A model generated the notes under the pieces. It was given only the letters and a program-made list of their open reading frames with translations. It was not told the DNA's origin and ran no database searches. A program made the position numbers and the translations under genes. A stretch of DNA of 64,000 nt from Euryodendron excelsum (Eukaryota > Streptophyta > Magnoliopsida > Ericales > Pentaphylacaceae), in NCBI GenBank assembly GCA_033060915.1, contig CM065386.1, positions 4,849,501-4,913,500 on the forward strand. Direction: 5' to 3'. Shown piece by piece: positions 1-11,150 of this stretch. Within the stretch, counting starts at the first letter, position 1; every line of letters starts with the position of its first letter.

Positions 1-507
1 GCATGAGCTGACCAAGAGCCAGCCCCAAAGTACCCATAATCTCCCTGATAGAAGTAGGGATTGGGCATCTAAGGCCATTAGCCAAAGTGGCTTCATACAC
101 ACAAATCTCCCTTGGTCGAGTAGAGTAAGCCCACTCCCCCTTCTTCGGAATCCTATAACGTAGCAACGGAGGCATCTAGTACTCCTTCTAAATCCCCTTC
201 ATCCTCTTCTCCGTCATCACAGAGGACACCCCTTTCGTCGCAAAATTGAATTTTCTCACTCCCGGCACCACTATCGTTCCAACTTCAAGATTCGTTCTCC
301 CTTCAAAGGCCCCAGAAGGACCCACTGATAGGCTATTAGGGGCCCAGGCCTAACCCTCACCAAATCCTGAGAGCGAGTGTTCTCAGAATCTGATGATTGC
401 ACCTCTCTCTCATCCATAATTCCTATCAAGTACCCCTTTCTCCTAGACTTCGATTCTACCCCAGCTAGTTCTTCAACCACCCTAAGCGACTCAGAGATCG
501 CTTTCAC
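1..507 (-). pseudogene. Decayed retrotransposon-type ORF
   Basis: Read on the minus strand, 1-165 encodes RIPKKGEWAYSTRPREICVY followed by EATLANGLRCPIPTSIRE and IMGTLGLALGQLM. This resembles the N-terminal 'YEAxLxxGxRxPxxPxxRExLxxLGLAPxQL' domain found in many plant retrotransposon-like proteins. Two in-frame stops lie just upstream (about 177-195), and a separate frame at 271-507 is open, so the reading frame is broken. The family match is from memory of the motif, not a search. Confidence 0.5.
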
Positions 508-948
508 ACCCTTCGATAATCGCTCAAAACAACCGACTCAGGAAGAATTGCATAAAGGCTTAAAACTACAGCGAAGAGACTTACCAAGCCACACAACGAA
601 TCCTTTGGAGCAGTTACGAATCAACGCGACAGGCAACAACGCAAAAGAAAATCTGGTGAATAGTTTGAAAATCTCAAGTATGGCGCATACAAAGTGGGAG
701 CTAAAGGGTGTAATCGACTCAGCTAAAAGCCTCTTTTTCGAAATCAACAATCCAGATTGGGTCACCCACTCGCAGATCCAAAGGATGGCAGTCCATGAGT
801 CAGGTCATGTTTTGAAAACCAATGGGCACACACCGCGTGGCGAAATGTCAATCGACTCATTTATTCCTTGCTAGCCTTATCATAAATGCGCCTACAGCGC
901 CATAAATACATCCCGCCTCTACAAAGCGATGCCTATCGTCCCGGGAGT

Positions 949-1190
949 TAGGGGCTACTAATGGGGACTGATCAGGAATACCCTTAACGGATGGGGACCG
1001 ATCAGGAATACCCTTAACGGGCTGACCAGGAATTCGCTTGACCATGCTCGGGGTGCTCAGAGGAATTGGGGGCTACTGATGGGGACCGATCAGGAATACC
1101 CTTAACAGGCTGACCATGCTCGGGGTACTCAGAGGAATTAGGGGCTACTGATGGAGACCGATCAGGAATACCCTTAGCGGGCTGACCGGG
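949..1190 (+). repeat. Short tandem array near the LTR
   Basis: A 30-bp unit (core 'gaccgatcaggaataccc') occurs at about 961, 991, 1078 and 1151, with small changes. The longer spacings (87 and 73 bp) include a second shared block with 'tgctcggggt' and 'ctcagaggaatt'. The array is therefore a mix of a 30-bp and a 70-90-bp period. It lies between the antisense ORF remnant and the LTR-like region. Confidence 0.75.
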
Positions 1191-2760
1191 AGTAAGCACA
1201 TATGGGCTGTTAGATTCAGCTGATGATATACTGTGCATTACAATGGTTGAGGCTTAGCACCAAACATGTTAATATCTCGAGGGACACAGATCAACCCTAA
1301 TAGCTCCAGCTGACCAGAGCATGACCGAGAAGGCTATGACTAAACAAACCAAGGCTTAGCAGACCATGACCACTCACGACCGAGTGGACCATGCTCGAGC
1401 AAACCTTTTGGAATGGTGTCAATCATTCCTCCCACCTACCACGCCAGAAGAGGTCGTCACTGACGACCCAATTATGATAACGTGCTCCCAACTCCAAGAC
1501 TTCGCGTATAGTAGGAGGTAATTACCTTACTCGCTTTGACACACGCCTAAAGGAGCGCCACGCGTGGGGTTGGACAACCACTCCCCTCACTATCCTACTA
1601 CCAGTCAAAACCTCCAATGTCACGCTGCCACGTGGAGAGACAGCCGTCTCCCACTCTCTCCATGCATGCAACCCCCTCTTAGGACTACCAGGATGTCTAC
1701 CCATATAAAAAAAAAAACTCATCTTCTCCAAGAAGATATGCAAACATAAACCCTAGTCAAAACTCTGTTGAAATATCTGTAAAAATCTAATTTTGACATC
1801 TGAGTGCCCTTGACAGGCACCACACCGACGTTCTCCATTCCTTTTCCCTCCCAGATTACCGAAGCAGATCGTCGCCGACCTGAAGACTGACTTATTACTT
1901 TATCACTATATATATTTGTGCCCTTTCTTTATTAAAAAACAAAAATTGTTCTATACTTGTACACTTTACTTGCACCCAAAATTGGCCTCATAGGATGAGG
2001 AGGCGAGCGGGACACCAAATATGCAAAAGCCACATTGTAAAAGAGAAACAGTAGAAATATGCCTATTAGAGAAGCCAAACACAGTTTATTTCATCGATCA
2101 CTGCATTTTAACAACGATGGGACAAAGTTAACATCACTTCTGTTAATAAAGAGGAATATATTTCCCCGAGGAAATAGCACTGACACGACAAGGTTTGGTA
2201 TCCCTGACATATGTTGCATCCTGATATGTTTTTTAAAAAAATATATATTATTTTCTTGTATCCGTGTTATGTAATACATATATCCGTACTATTATTAGAT
2301 GAGAAGAAAATTTTTTAACATGGAGTTATAAGGCAAAGATGCGTGATGTGTGCTAACTGACGAAGGAAAGTGCACTGAAATTTCCTTCTCTTGCAGAGAT
2401 GCTACAAAAGTTGAAGGAAAATCGTTCCCATGAATTCAACACCACATCCTTTTCCATTTGAATTATCAAGTAACAAAACAATAGCAAATTCTGTGAACCG
2501 TCCTTGTCCATATAATGTTTTGTACTTGACCTTACAAGCTATTACGAAGAAACAACCACGAAAAATCCAGCAGTGCTTTTCAATGCCCTGGACCCTTCTC
2601 ATTTAACCATCCTGCATGCAAACAAAATGGTTCTCACAAGCAGTCGACCTTGCATAAGGACATATTGAGGGTTTGGACTGCATTAATATTGAATATACCA
2701 TAGTTTCATTATGTACCCATTTTGATTGTTGGTTTGATATATATTATTAGGTTCGTTTCC

Positions 2761-2972
2761 TAATAGCTTAAGTTTTTTGGGACAATATTCTCTCTTTTCT
2801 TCTTCTATTTTATATACAATCATATTAGAGCTCTAGTTTCATGGACTTCTAGGTTCAAGTCTCGGGGCACACGTGTGTTTCCCCACATGCAAACGGGATC
2901 ACACATGAAGCGGATGTTAGCTTAATAAAAATTGTTGTGCTCATTTTTTAATAGCTTAAGTTTTGGAGACAA
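2761..2972 (+). repeat. Dispersed-repeat fragment with duplicated flanks
   Basis: The segment 'taatagcttaagtttt' followed by a 'ggacaat'-like tail occurs at 2761 and again at 2949. Between them is 'ggttcaagtctc' (about 2853), which looks like a tRNA B box. This could be a tRNA-derived retroelement remnant, but no A box or clean ends were found. The rest of 2036-3540 is AT-rich and shows no gene. Confidence 0.3.
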
Positions 2973-3544
2973 TTGGTCACTAAACGCTAAACTTGTACAA
3001 GGAATATAAAATCAGAGTTGCAAAATATGATCCAAAACTTGCCTAGTTGCCTGAGTAAGCTATCCAAATAAGTTGATTTTTAATCCATCCACTTTAGTAA
3101 TTAAACTTGAAAGTGGCACATGAGGATTAAATGGGTAGGAATCAATCATCAAAATTCTCCAGGTTGGTGCATTTCAATTAGTTCTAGTTATTTAATGCTA
3201 TCTACGTTCTACTATTTAATGAAACGAACTTGTGGAGACACCAAACTGGCTTGTTAATTTTGTAGCGCTGCGTGATAACTTCAATAGGAGGTAGACATCA
3301 AATGAAATTCTCCCTTTAATAGATTACTGTCCTGGACACTGGACTAGCAATAAAAAAAATTGGATTACTGTCACGGTAATCACGTGGTGCGGTTTTTCTG
3401 TGATTCTTCCTTAAACCAGGTATATTTATGTAACACAATCCGAAAATCCTTTGATCCCATGCAGCTTCCAGGAAGGAGAACGTACTACCAAAGAAAGAGA
3501 ACCCAAAGGTGCAAGAAGCTCACATCAATCATAAATATTCACTT

Positions 3545-3650
3545 TATATACCTGTTGCACCTTTGTTCGTTTCAGTGGCTACTCTTTCCTCTTAACAACT
3601 CTCTCTCTCTTCTCTCTTCTCTCTCCTATCTTTCACTCATATATCCTTTC
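3545..3650 (+). promoter_or_regulatory. Core promoter and CT-rich leader of the EF-hand gene
   Basis: A TATATA box (3545-3550) stands about 120 bp before the start codon. The presumed leader around 3600-3640 is rich in CT, as in many plant 5' UTRs. The transcription start was not determined. Confidence 0.45.
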
Positions 3651-3666
3651 ACTCTCATCCATAATC

Positions 3667-4126
<460 letters not shown>

Positions 4127-4218
4127 ATGATTTCTTGTTTAGTTTCATGATTTTTAGTCAATAAGGCCGTTCTTCAATTTGGTTTGTAACACTTCTATGT
4201 TTTATTCCTCATGATGCA

Positions 4219-4224
4219 AATAAA
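4219..4224 (+). terminator. Candidate poly(A) signal of the EF-hand gene
   Basis: AATAAA lies about 195 bp after the stop codon, in a T-rich region. This is a plausible 3'-end signal, though plant signals are loose. Confidence 0.4.
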
Positions 4225-4481
4225 CGTTGAATGAAGGTGGGTGTTCTCATCTTGGACTGGCATAAGTTATGAATGCCATTAGAAACTTGGAGACTCTGAT
4301 TTTTTTTTAAATAATTAAATTGTCTTTATAGCTATGAATACCAACATCAATTTCAGATTTTGTTGAGTGGTTAAGGGCAAAATTCAGTTGATGGCAGATC
4401 TAAGATTTTCTTCATACCCTTTCACTTAAAATATTTCCTGAACTATAACATCCACATCAACTTTTCATTATTAAAAAAAAA

Positions 4482-5240
4482 GGGGTAAATAATTATTTTG
4501 ACCTCCAATTATGTCTCATATTTTAATTTCATTTTTGAGTTTTGATTGCTTCTATTTCGGCCCTCCAACTTCTATACAAAAGTTAATATGGTCACTCATT
4601 TTAAAATAACTTAAAAAATTAAATTAAAAATTGATTACACATTGACCCTCTTAACCATAATTTAGTTTAACTTTACCTGTTAAACTAAAAGTTTTTACAT
4701 TTTACCCCAAAAATATGAGAATTTAAGTTCTATAAATGCTATTGATAAAAAAATAATAATAAATTGAGCATTTATTGGGCGCAGTATAAAAAATTTTTGT
4801 CACTGGTTAACAAATACGTAGTTTCAAAAATCTCATTGACATTGTTAGGGCTAATAATTGATGGTCCATTAAAGCAAGATTTTATTCTAGTTATTTTCTT
4901 AGGCATTTGAAAATGATTTATAACATTTTATAACAATAAAATTATTTTTTTCTCGTTGTTTTAGAGATTAATAAAAAAATTTGACCAAATAAATTTCTAA
5001 TTTTAAATTTTTATGATAATGAAAATGTAACTATTTTTAGTTGAATGGAGATAAAATAATATTAAGTTATAGTTTAGAAGCCCAAAATATAATTAATATT
5101 TAATTTCTTTACTTATGTTAAAAAGTTGAACCACATTGACTTCTTTTTAAAAGTTAGAGGACTTAAATAGAAGAAATCAAGTTCAGAAATGATATTAAAA
5201 ACTGAAACAAAGTTAAAGGGACTGCATGATTGTTTACCCT
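4482..5240. mobile_element. MULE-like element with long inverted ends
   Basis: The left end 'ggggtaaataattattttga' is matched by the reverse complement of the right end, 'agggtaaacaatcatgcagt'. Resemblance continues inward for about 100 bp ('ttctatttcggccctccaac' against 'ttctatttaagtcctctaac'). Both ends are flanked by A runs of about 9 bp, compatible with a 9-bp Mutator-type target duplication, although homopolymer flanks are weak evidence. No transposase is visible, so this is a non-autonomous element of about 0.76 kb. Confidence 0.65.
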
Positions 5241-6434
5241 AAAAAAAACATATACATTGACATAAGAGAAAGGATACACACACACCAGAAAATACATCAA
5301 CTTTTTTTTTTCTTTTTTGTATTTGTTAACATTTTGTTTAACATGGTTTCCAATTATCTAGTTTAATCAAAACGAGTATTGGTCCGTGATTATCTAAATA
5401 CTCACACACATCCTAACTTTCCAATCTGGGACACCGCATTAAAATAACTTGTGATTCAAAAAAATATTGTTAATAATGAGAATAATTGAATAAATTCAAG
5501 GGATTTTTAAAAGGACAACAACAAAAATTTGGAATATTGCAAATTCAAGGAAAATTCCCGGCCCCTTTGCACGTTACGGATTAACCCAACCAGAAAACTG
5601 ACTAAAGTTTTGACTAGGCCCATTCTCCTGCAGCCCATGTTATATTGCTGAACAGGGAATACTTGAATAAAGTTTTCTTTTTGATAGACTTCAAAAATAT
5701 CTGTAAAATGAACCAAGTTACTTGAGTTCGATTTTTTTGACTCATTAAAGTTTGTTCAAAATTAATTTATTATATGAATAAGTCAAGATTGAACACACTT
5801 TAGATCTTATTAATTTTACGAACCTACTAGATAAGCTTATACACTACAAAAATTCAAATTACTTGAGTTTAAATTTTTATTAATACTTTATTAATGCTTA
5901 TTTGAGCTGGGTTCGAAAGTTAAAACAAATATAAACACATTTTAAAGCTTATTAAGGAGGTCAAACTAAACTTGAACAATTTACTGCTCGGCTCAACTCG
6001 ACTCATTTACAACTCTACCCAAAAATAATCATTTTTGAGAATTTACTTCATAATCATTTCTTAGTCTAATTTTTCTTTTGTTATTAATTATTATAAACAG
6101 ATTAAAGATGCCAAGTAAAATCACGAAAAGTAGTATTTCAAGAACCTAAAAGATTTCATTCTCCAAAAAAAAAAAAAAAAAAAAAGAATTTAAAACAAAT
6201 AATAAAATTTAATTGTTGACGGATTAGCCCTTGTTAGTCGAAGGTAGTTGTTGCAACTTGTGAGAACAGCTTCAGTACTGTACCAAAAGTTCAAAGCCGT
6301 GGATAGAGCGCCCCTGGTTTGGGAAAGTGGTCGTCGCAAAGAATGGTTGCAAAATTTTCCATTGTGGTATTTCATTTTCGTGGTTGCCAAATTCTTCGAT
6401 TGCGTTATTTCATTTACACGGTCATTCGACCTTC

Positions 6435-6507
6435 CACGTGTATAAATGGGCTGAAATGTATATTTAGTTCTAGTGTGGGACCCACACACCACTACTGTAT
6501 GACGTCA
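6435..6507 (+). promoter_or_regulatory. G-box, TATA-like box and TGACGTCA site
   Basis: CACGTG (6435-6440) is followed directly by TATAAAT (6441-6447), and TGACGTCA, a palindromic bZIP site, lies at 6500-6507. The arrangement looks like a promoter or enhancer, but no coding region follows. It is 3.6 kb upstream of the BBX gene. Confidence 0.35.
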
Positions 6508-6661
6508 CATCCCTCTGCCGTTGGGATGTCTGATACCCCCTCAGCCCCCAGGCTCCCGAGTCCCCACCACCATTTAATAAGTCTTGATGCAGAGAACCTC
6601 CCCCCATTTTAGTCTTCATGCGGTGAACCTAGCTCCCATCTTTATCCCCCCATCCACACAC

Positions 6662-6663
<2 letters not shown>

Positions 6664-6705
<42 letters not shown>
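6664..6705 (+). repeat. (CT)21 microsatellite
   Basis: A 42-bp pure CT run in an intergenic island. Confidence 0.95.
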
Positions 6706-6708
<3 letters not shown>

Positions 6709-7361
6709 TAATTGTGGCTGTGGTGAGACATGTCAGCTCATTTCTGTATTCTGACTGTGCCACGTAAGCAACAAAAGATTTCCTTGGAAGGAACAAGAGA
6801 GCGCCACATGGACTGTATTCACGGGGTAGTATTGCCAAATAGGCTTTAATCAGCCGACCCCCATTACCTTTGCATTGGGCACAAACCGAGCCCCATGCGG
6901 TTTGCTTTGAGCTTGAGGTTGTATTTCTATTTGTAAGCTCCGTATATATATATATATATATATTTGATTTATGTTAAAAATAATATTTTTAGGTGTTTAG
7001 ATGTAACTTTTTTTAGCAATTTATAACTTAAATTTATATTTTTTTTAAACTGTGGTTCCATTTGGTAAAACTTAAATTTAATTTTTTTTATTTTGTTTTT
7101 TTAAAAAAGAAAAAAGTTAAATTTTTTTAACCTTTTTGCTTTTATTAACTAAGATAAGTAAAAAAAAATTGAAAAAAATTATAATAAACTGGCCCTATAT
7201 TTAGCTCTCTGTTTAAAAAAATTATTTTTAAAACTAACTTAAATTTTGAAAAATAATTTTTTTAAAAATTAATTTAAAGTTTCAAGTTATGACTTTTTAA
7301 GTTACAATCCAAACACTCCACGTCTACAATAGTGCAAAGTTCTAGTGTCTATCTCTCATGG

Positions 7362-8395
7362 CATGTTTAGTTGGGAGATATAGGATGGGGGATTGAATAT
7401 GTTATTTTTGAGGCCTACTTAATCTCATGTTTAAAAAAAAAAAAGTGATGAAGGATTACTCATCCCTCCGGACTATTAATCTTTTAAAATGGAGAATAAA
7501 TAATACTATGAGAATATAGTATTACTTATCCCCTCTCTTAGAATAAGTTCAAAAATAATATTTTTACTCTTCTTTTATTATTATAATAAGTTAAAATAAT
7601 ATTAAATAACTATATTATAATGTGATGATGCAGTGAACTTATATGATCTTCCTGACTTCTGATACAAACGGTTGAAGCCATGAATTCTCCTGCTTAAAAT
7701 ACCAGTGTGGTGCTTGCCAAAAACACTCCAATGTCAAAGTTAAGCTAGAAAATAAATAGGTAGAGTCACAATGCTCAAGGGTTCATGAGTTTCGTACCTC
7801 TATTGGAAATTATAAACTGCTCTTTTTATAGGAATGTTTGTTGGATGTATGGATCGGATTGTGGCACATTAATAGGAGAACTAATCGTACCCTTAACTTG
7901 CGCACCAAGGATCGTGGGAGAGTACCACGCCCTTACATTGGGCTTCATAAACCATGCCCCCAGTCGTGGGCAAAAATATCCTAATCATGAGATCGTGGAG
8001 GTTGATCGTCAGGCGAAAATCTCGGGATACCTTATTGGCGGCGTCTGGTGCACCGCTGAAGCTCTATCCTTTCAGGTCTATTGGCAGATCTAGTTTGGAA
8101 GAAGAGTTCGAGGGTCTGAGTCTGAAGATATAACCTAGACTTATCTGATCTGTCTATGCGAAAGCAGACCAACTATACTTGTCGTATTATCATAATGTAA
8201 AATTAAATTTTTTATTTTTAATATAATATTTTAAAAAATTAATATTACTTATTCCATCATAATTTTATCCTACCTAAATATAATATAAATAATTTTTTAT
8301 TACATTAAATATTACTTATCACTTATCATTACTTCTTTAATCTTATAACGTTCCTTATCTCTCAATTTTTTATCCGACACACAAACGGACATCAA
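7362..8395. mobile_element. Probable MITE split by a solo LTR
   Basis: The left part begins 'tgtttagttgggagatatag'. The reverse complement of the right part begins with 'cgtttgtgtgtcggataa' and contains repeated 'gataagtaata'-type motifs. Both resemble the 'GTTTGGttgGGGATAaGG' ends common in plant MITEs of the hAT or PIF type. The LTR at 7623-8192 separates the halves. End similarity is only moderate and no outer target duplication was found. Confidence 0.4.
7623..8192 (+). mobile_element. Solo LTR with 5-bp target duplication
   Basis: A 570-bp segment starts TGATGATG and ends TATTATCA, that is TG...CA with short imperfect inverted ends. It is flanked on both sides by TAATG (7618-7622 and 8193-8197), the 5-bp duplication expected of an LTR element. 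No internal retrotransposon region is present, so it is a solo LTR left by LTR-LTR recombination. The 102-residue open frame inside (7785-8093) has no recognisable coding content. Confidence 0.75.
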
Positions 8396-8515
8396 TGTAT
8401 TGAAGAACAAGGATAATGGGAATAATTGCTTTGATGCCGAAGGCCGAGGCATTGGGAACCGCAGACAGTGGCCCACTATACACATCGGATGCTTAATAAA
8501 GACCCAGATGGGCGT

Positions 8516-8523
8516 CACGTGGC
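8516..8523 (+). promoter_or_regulatory. ABRE/G-box CACGTGGC
   Basis: CACGTGGC is a strong bZIP (ABF/HY5-type) site. It sits in a short less AT-rich island (8390-8640) about 1.6 kb upstream of the BBX gene. A single motif is weak evidence of function. Confidence 0.3.
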
Positions 8524-9266
8524 TTGCGTTACTCTGTGGACCAAAACCTGCCATGTTGGCAGATATAGTAAGGGCCAATGGGGGAATGTGATTTCCCTCT
8601 CCTGTCCCAATGACACATCATCATCATTACGAAACCTTAACAACAAAATATTATCCATCCTTTAAAAAAAGTAAAAATAATTTTTCAGAAAAAAAAACAT
8701 AATTCCATTTTTAGGCAAACTACTGAATTGAAGTAGAAAAATATGATATAATAACAGATCGTATTAGGTAAAATGGTCCATCATGTTAATCCTTATCCCT
8801 GGCCACATCAAATTGAAAAGGATGTCAACCGAAATATGACCTAAAATAAGAGTAACAGCCATGAATATTTTAACTCTATTAATGGTTATATGCACTTTTG
8901 TTCCCATGGGTTCAAATTATAAATAAAGAAAATTGTAGCTTGCCATTCAGAAAATCAATCCAAGGTAGTAACAGAACTAGTCAAACTGGATTCGAATCCC
9001 CTCCATTAAATATGATTGGAATAGATGTACCCGACTCCTAGACTGTGATCATTCTAAGCTTGGACTAAAAACAAAAGGTTAAATATTTGACAAGAAATAG
9101 CCAACGTTGTTATCCATTTCAACAAGAAGACCAAGTAGGAAATAACAAAAGTTCATCCATTTGGGGAAGGAATTGAGACCCACAACCCAAAACAAATGAA
9201 TAAACAAAACCACTAAATTGTGATTACCATTCTATGTGTTGACAACATTACAACCCCAGCCAATTG

Positions 9267-9455
9267 TAAAGGTAATGTTATACAAATAAAAAATTTATAT
9301 ATAATTTTTATATAAAATGATATATCTTAATATGAGCTTTTTACTTTAAAATAAATACCGACTATAATGATTTTTAATTACAAAATTATCACTGCCACAT
9401 CATTTTATATGCAAATTTCATATGAATTTTTTTTATAAGAATAACATTTTTCTTT
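9267..9455. mobile_element. MITE, AATGYTAT-end family, copy 1
   Basis: The left end 'ggtaatgttatacaaa' is mirrored by the right end (reverse complement 'gaaaaatgttattcttataa'). The interior has 'aaaatgatgtggcagtgata' (reverse strand) and 'ttttgtaattaaaaatc', which recur in the other copies at 9526, 38135 and 62597. No coding capacity. Confidence 0.55.
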
Positions 9456-9525
9456 TTGTAATAAAAGGTCATTACAATAAAGGGTGTTTTGTTTTAAATT
9501 GGAAGAATCCCATTCAGCCACATTA

Positions 9526-9680
9526 TAAAATTTTTATACAAAATTCTCTACTAAAATAATGTAATTGTAATAATTTTTTATATAAAATTATTTATTAAAT
9601 AATTAAGTAGTAATATTTTTATAATTAAAAATTATTTTAACATCATCCGATATACATATTTATTTTTTATAGCATTGCTC
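9526..9680. mobile_element. MITE, AATGYTAT-end family, truncated copy 2
   Basis: It shares the interior 'ttataattaaaaattatttt' and the terminal 'atagcatt' with the other copies, but the opposite end is missing or eroded. The surrounding 8640-10050 is otherwise AT-rich and empty of genes. Confidence 0.4.
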
Positions 9681-10065
9681 ATCGTATAAACCATTATCAA
9701 ATTGTTGAATTTTCTCATATTGCACCTGGAATGACAAAAGTACCCTTTTCATTTAAACCCGTAAGTGAAAGAATCACTAAAAAAGTCTTGTTTGGTTTTA
9801 TTTTTTGTTTTTTTTCAAAATTTTAAAAAATAATAATTGTTTAATTTTTTTTATTTTAATTTTTTACAAAATTTTGAAAAAAATAAAAAATATTAAAACA
9901 AATATAATAATAATTTATAAATACTCGTCATTAAATCATAAAAAATATATAAAAAAATAAAATAAAAACTAAAAACGTGTTACAAGACGCGGCCGCAGTT
10001 CTAAAGATTGGGTGGTTTCAATAAAATCGCGCCGTCTCCCCATTCTTCGGTTGCTGCCAGCACTG

Positions 10066-10091
10066 TATAAAAGAAGGCTGCTAAGGAGAGG

Positions 10092-10131
<40 letters not shown>
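10066..10131 (+). promoter_or_regulatory. TATA box and GA-repeat leader of the BBX gene
   Basis: TATAAAAG (10066-10073) stands about 70 bp before the start codon. A GA run (10094-10131, about 19 units) lies in the presumed 5' UTR. GA repeats are known binding sites of plant BBR/BPC factors; their use here is inference. Confidence 0.55.
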
Positions 10132-10134
<3 letters not shown>

Positions 10135-10142
10135 TTGAAGTT

Positions 10143-11150
10143 ATGAAGGGGTGCGAACTGTGTAGCTATCGAGCGAGGATATACTGTGAAGCAGATGGCG
10201 CTAGTCTCTGCTCGGATTGCGATGAGAAGGTTCACTCCGCCAATTTCCTCGTCGCCAAGCACTCGAGGAGTCTTCTCTGCCACGCCTGTCAATCTCCCAC
10301 GCCATGGAAAGCTTCCGGAACGAAGCTTGCGCCCACGGTCTCCGTCTGCGTGAGTTGCGTTGATGACTGCAGGGCTAAACAGGGGAGATTTGCAGAGAGA
10401 AACGAGGAGGGCCAGGGAGGGAATGAAGAGGATGTGACAGACGATGACCTTGAAGGTGAAGACGATTACAGTGACGAGGATGGAGAGTACGGTGATGATG
10501 CTGATGATGGCGATGATGAGGAAGGAGACAATCAAGTAGTACCTTGGTCAAATACTCCGCCACTGCCGCCGCCAGTGGCGAGTCCTTCCACCAGTGAAGA
10601 GGTGTCTTCCTGCAGAATCTCCTCCGCCAATGGCGGAGGCGTTTCTTCGTTGAAGCGAACCCGTGAAACTGCAGATCTGGATTCTGATGTGCGTATTCTC
10701 TCTCTGTCTCTGTTAGATAAGATGAAGAGGACCTGTACGGTCATACTCGAAAAAAACAAATGGTTTCAAGTTTGAATTCAAAATTCTGATGTGCGTACTT
10801 CTTTCTGTAATATTAAATTTTTATTTCCTATTGACAAACAGGATGAGAATCGCTGCACGTCTTCACGATTCAACCATAACACTGCGGCAATGGCAATGAC
10901 TTCTGAAGCATTAGAGAATGACGAAGCCACTTCTTCGGGCTCCCGTAGACCACCGAAGCTACTTAGACCAAATGAAGTGTTCGAATCAGAGAGGGTTCAC
11001 GACCGTCATGAAGAAGAATCAAGGTCTTCTGTGGCCCTGATCCTAAGCTCGCTCAGAAAACTCCAGCAGAACACAATATCAAACGACAACGATGCGTCCG
11101 CTACAATCCTCGGGATCTGCAGGCTGAGCAGAGATACGACGGCGGTCTGA
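10143..11150 (+). CDS. Single B-box zinc-finger protein, BBX28/BBX29 type
   Basis: Two exons, 10143-10688 and 10842-11150, join in phase 0 to give 284 aa. Residues 4-47 form one B-box with C4, C7, C15, D20, C23, D26 and H31, then the second cysteine pair C46/C49. The block PTPWKASGTKLAPTVSVC (53-70) is typical of the single-B-box BBX group around Arabidopsis BBX28/BBX29. No second B-box and no CCT domain are present. A long acidic stretch (about 88-130) follows, and the C-terminus holds LLRPNEVFESERVHD. BBX28 and BBX29 are nuclear regulators in light signalling that act with HY5; the same role here is inferred. If the intron is retained, the frame ends at 10775 after 28 extra residues. The donor motif is duplicated 102 bp downstream. 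Confidence 0.92.

Larger units (their letters stand above)
1..2035 (+). mobile_element. 3' end of a Ty3/gypsy-type LTR retrotransposon (truncated by window edge)
   Basis: Three things fit the 3' end of a large plant Ty3/gypsy element read on the + strand. There is a decayed ORF on the opposite strand (1-507), then a short tandem array (949-1190), then an LTR-like stretch (about 1200-2035) with a TATA-like box near 1703 (catataaaa) and the segment 'gagtgcccttgacaggcacc' near 1802, a pattern common in gypsy LTRs. Antisense ORFs and tandem repeats just before the 3' LTR are known from the Tat lineage (Ogre, Grande). The exact LTR borders and the left half are not visible, so lineage assignment is inference. 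Confidence 0.55.
5241..7361. other. Intergenic region
   Basis: AT-rich sequence with an A run (about 6165-6184), a (TA)n tract (about 6943-6962) and many A/T homopolymers. A less AT-rich island at about 6230-6930 holds a G-box/TATA pair and a CT repeat, but no ORF there has coding character. No gene recognised. Confidence 0.6.

Noticed and set aside
377..874. 165-aa open frame on the + strand
   Set aside because: Lies opposite the decayed retrotransposon ORF, has no recognisable domain, and is probably a chance frame.
7785..8093. 102-aa + strand frame
   Set aside because: Entirely inside the solo LTR; no coding features.
8978..9020. 'ggattcgaatcccc' as a tRNA or SINE trace
   Set aside because: Only a B-box-like motif; no A box, stem, tail or duplication.
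9969..10563. 188-aa and 62-aa minus-strand frames
   Set aside because: Shadows of the BBX gene; the long L/S repeat comes from the GA microsatellite.
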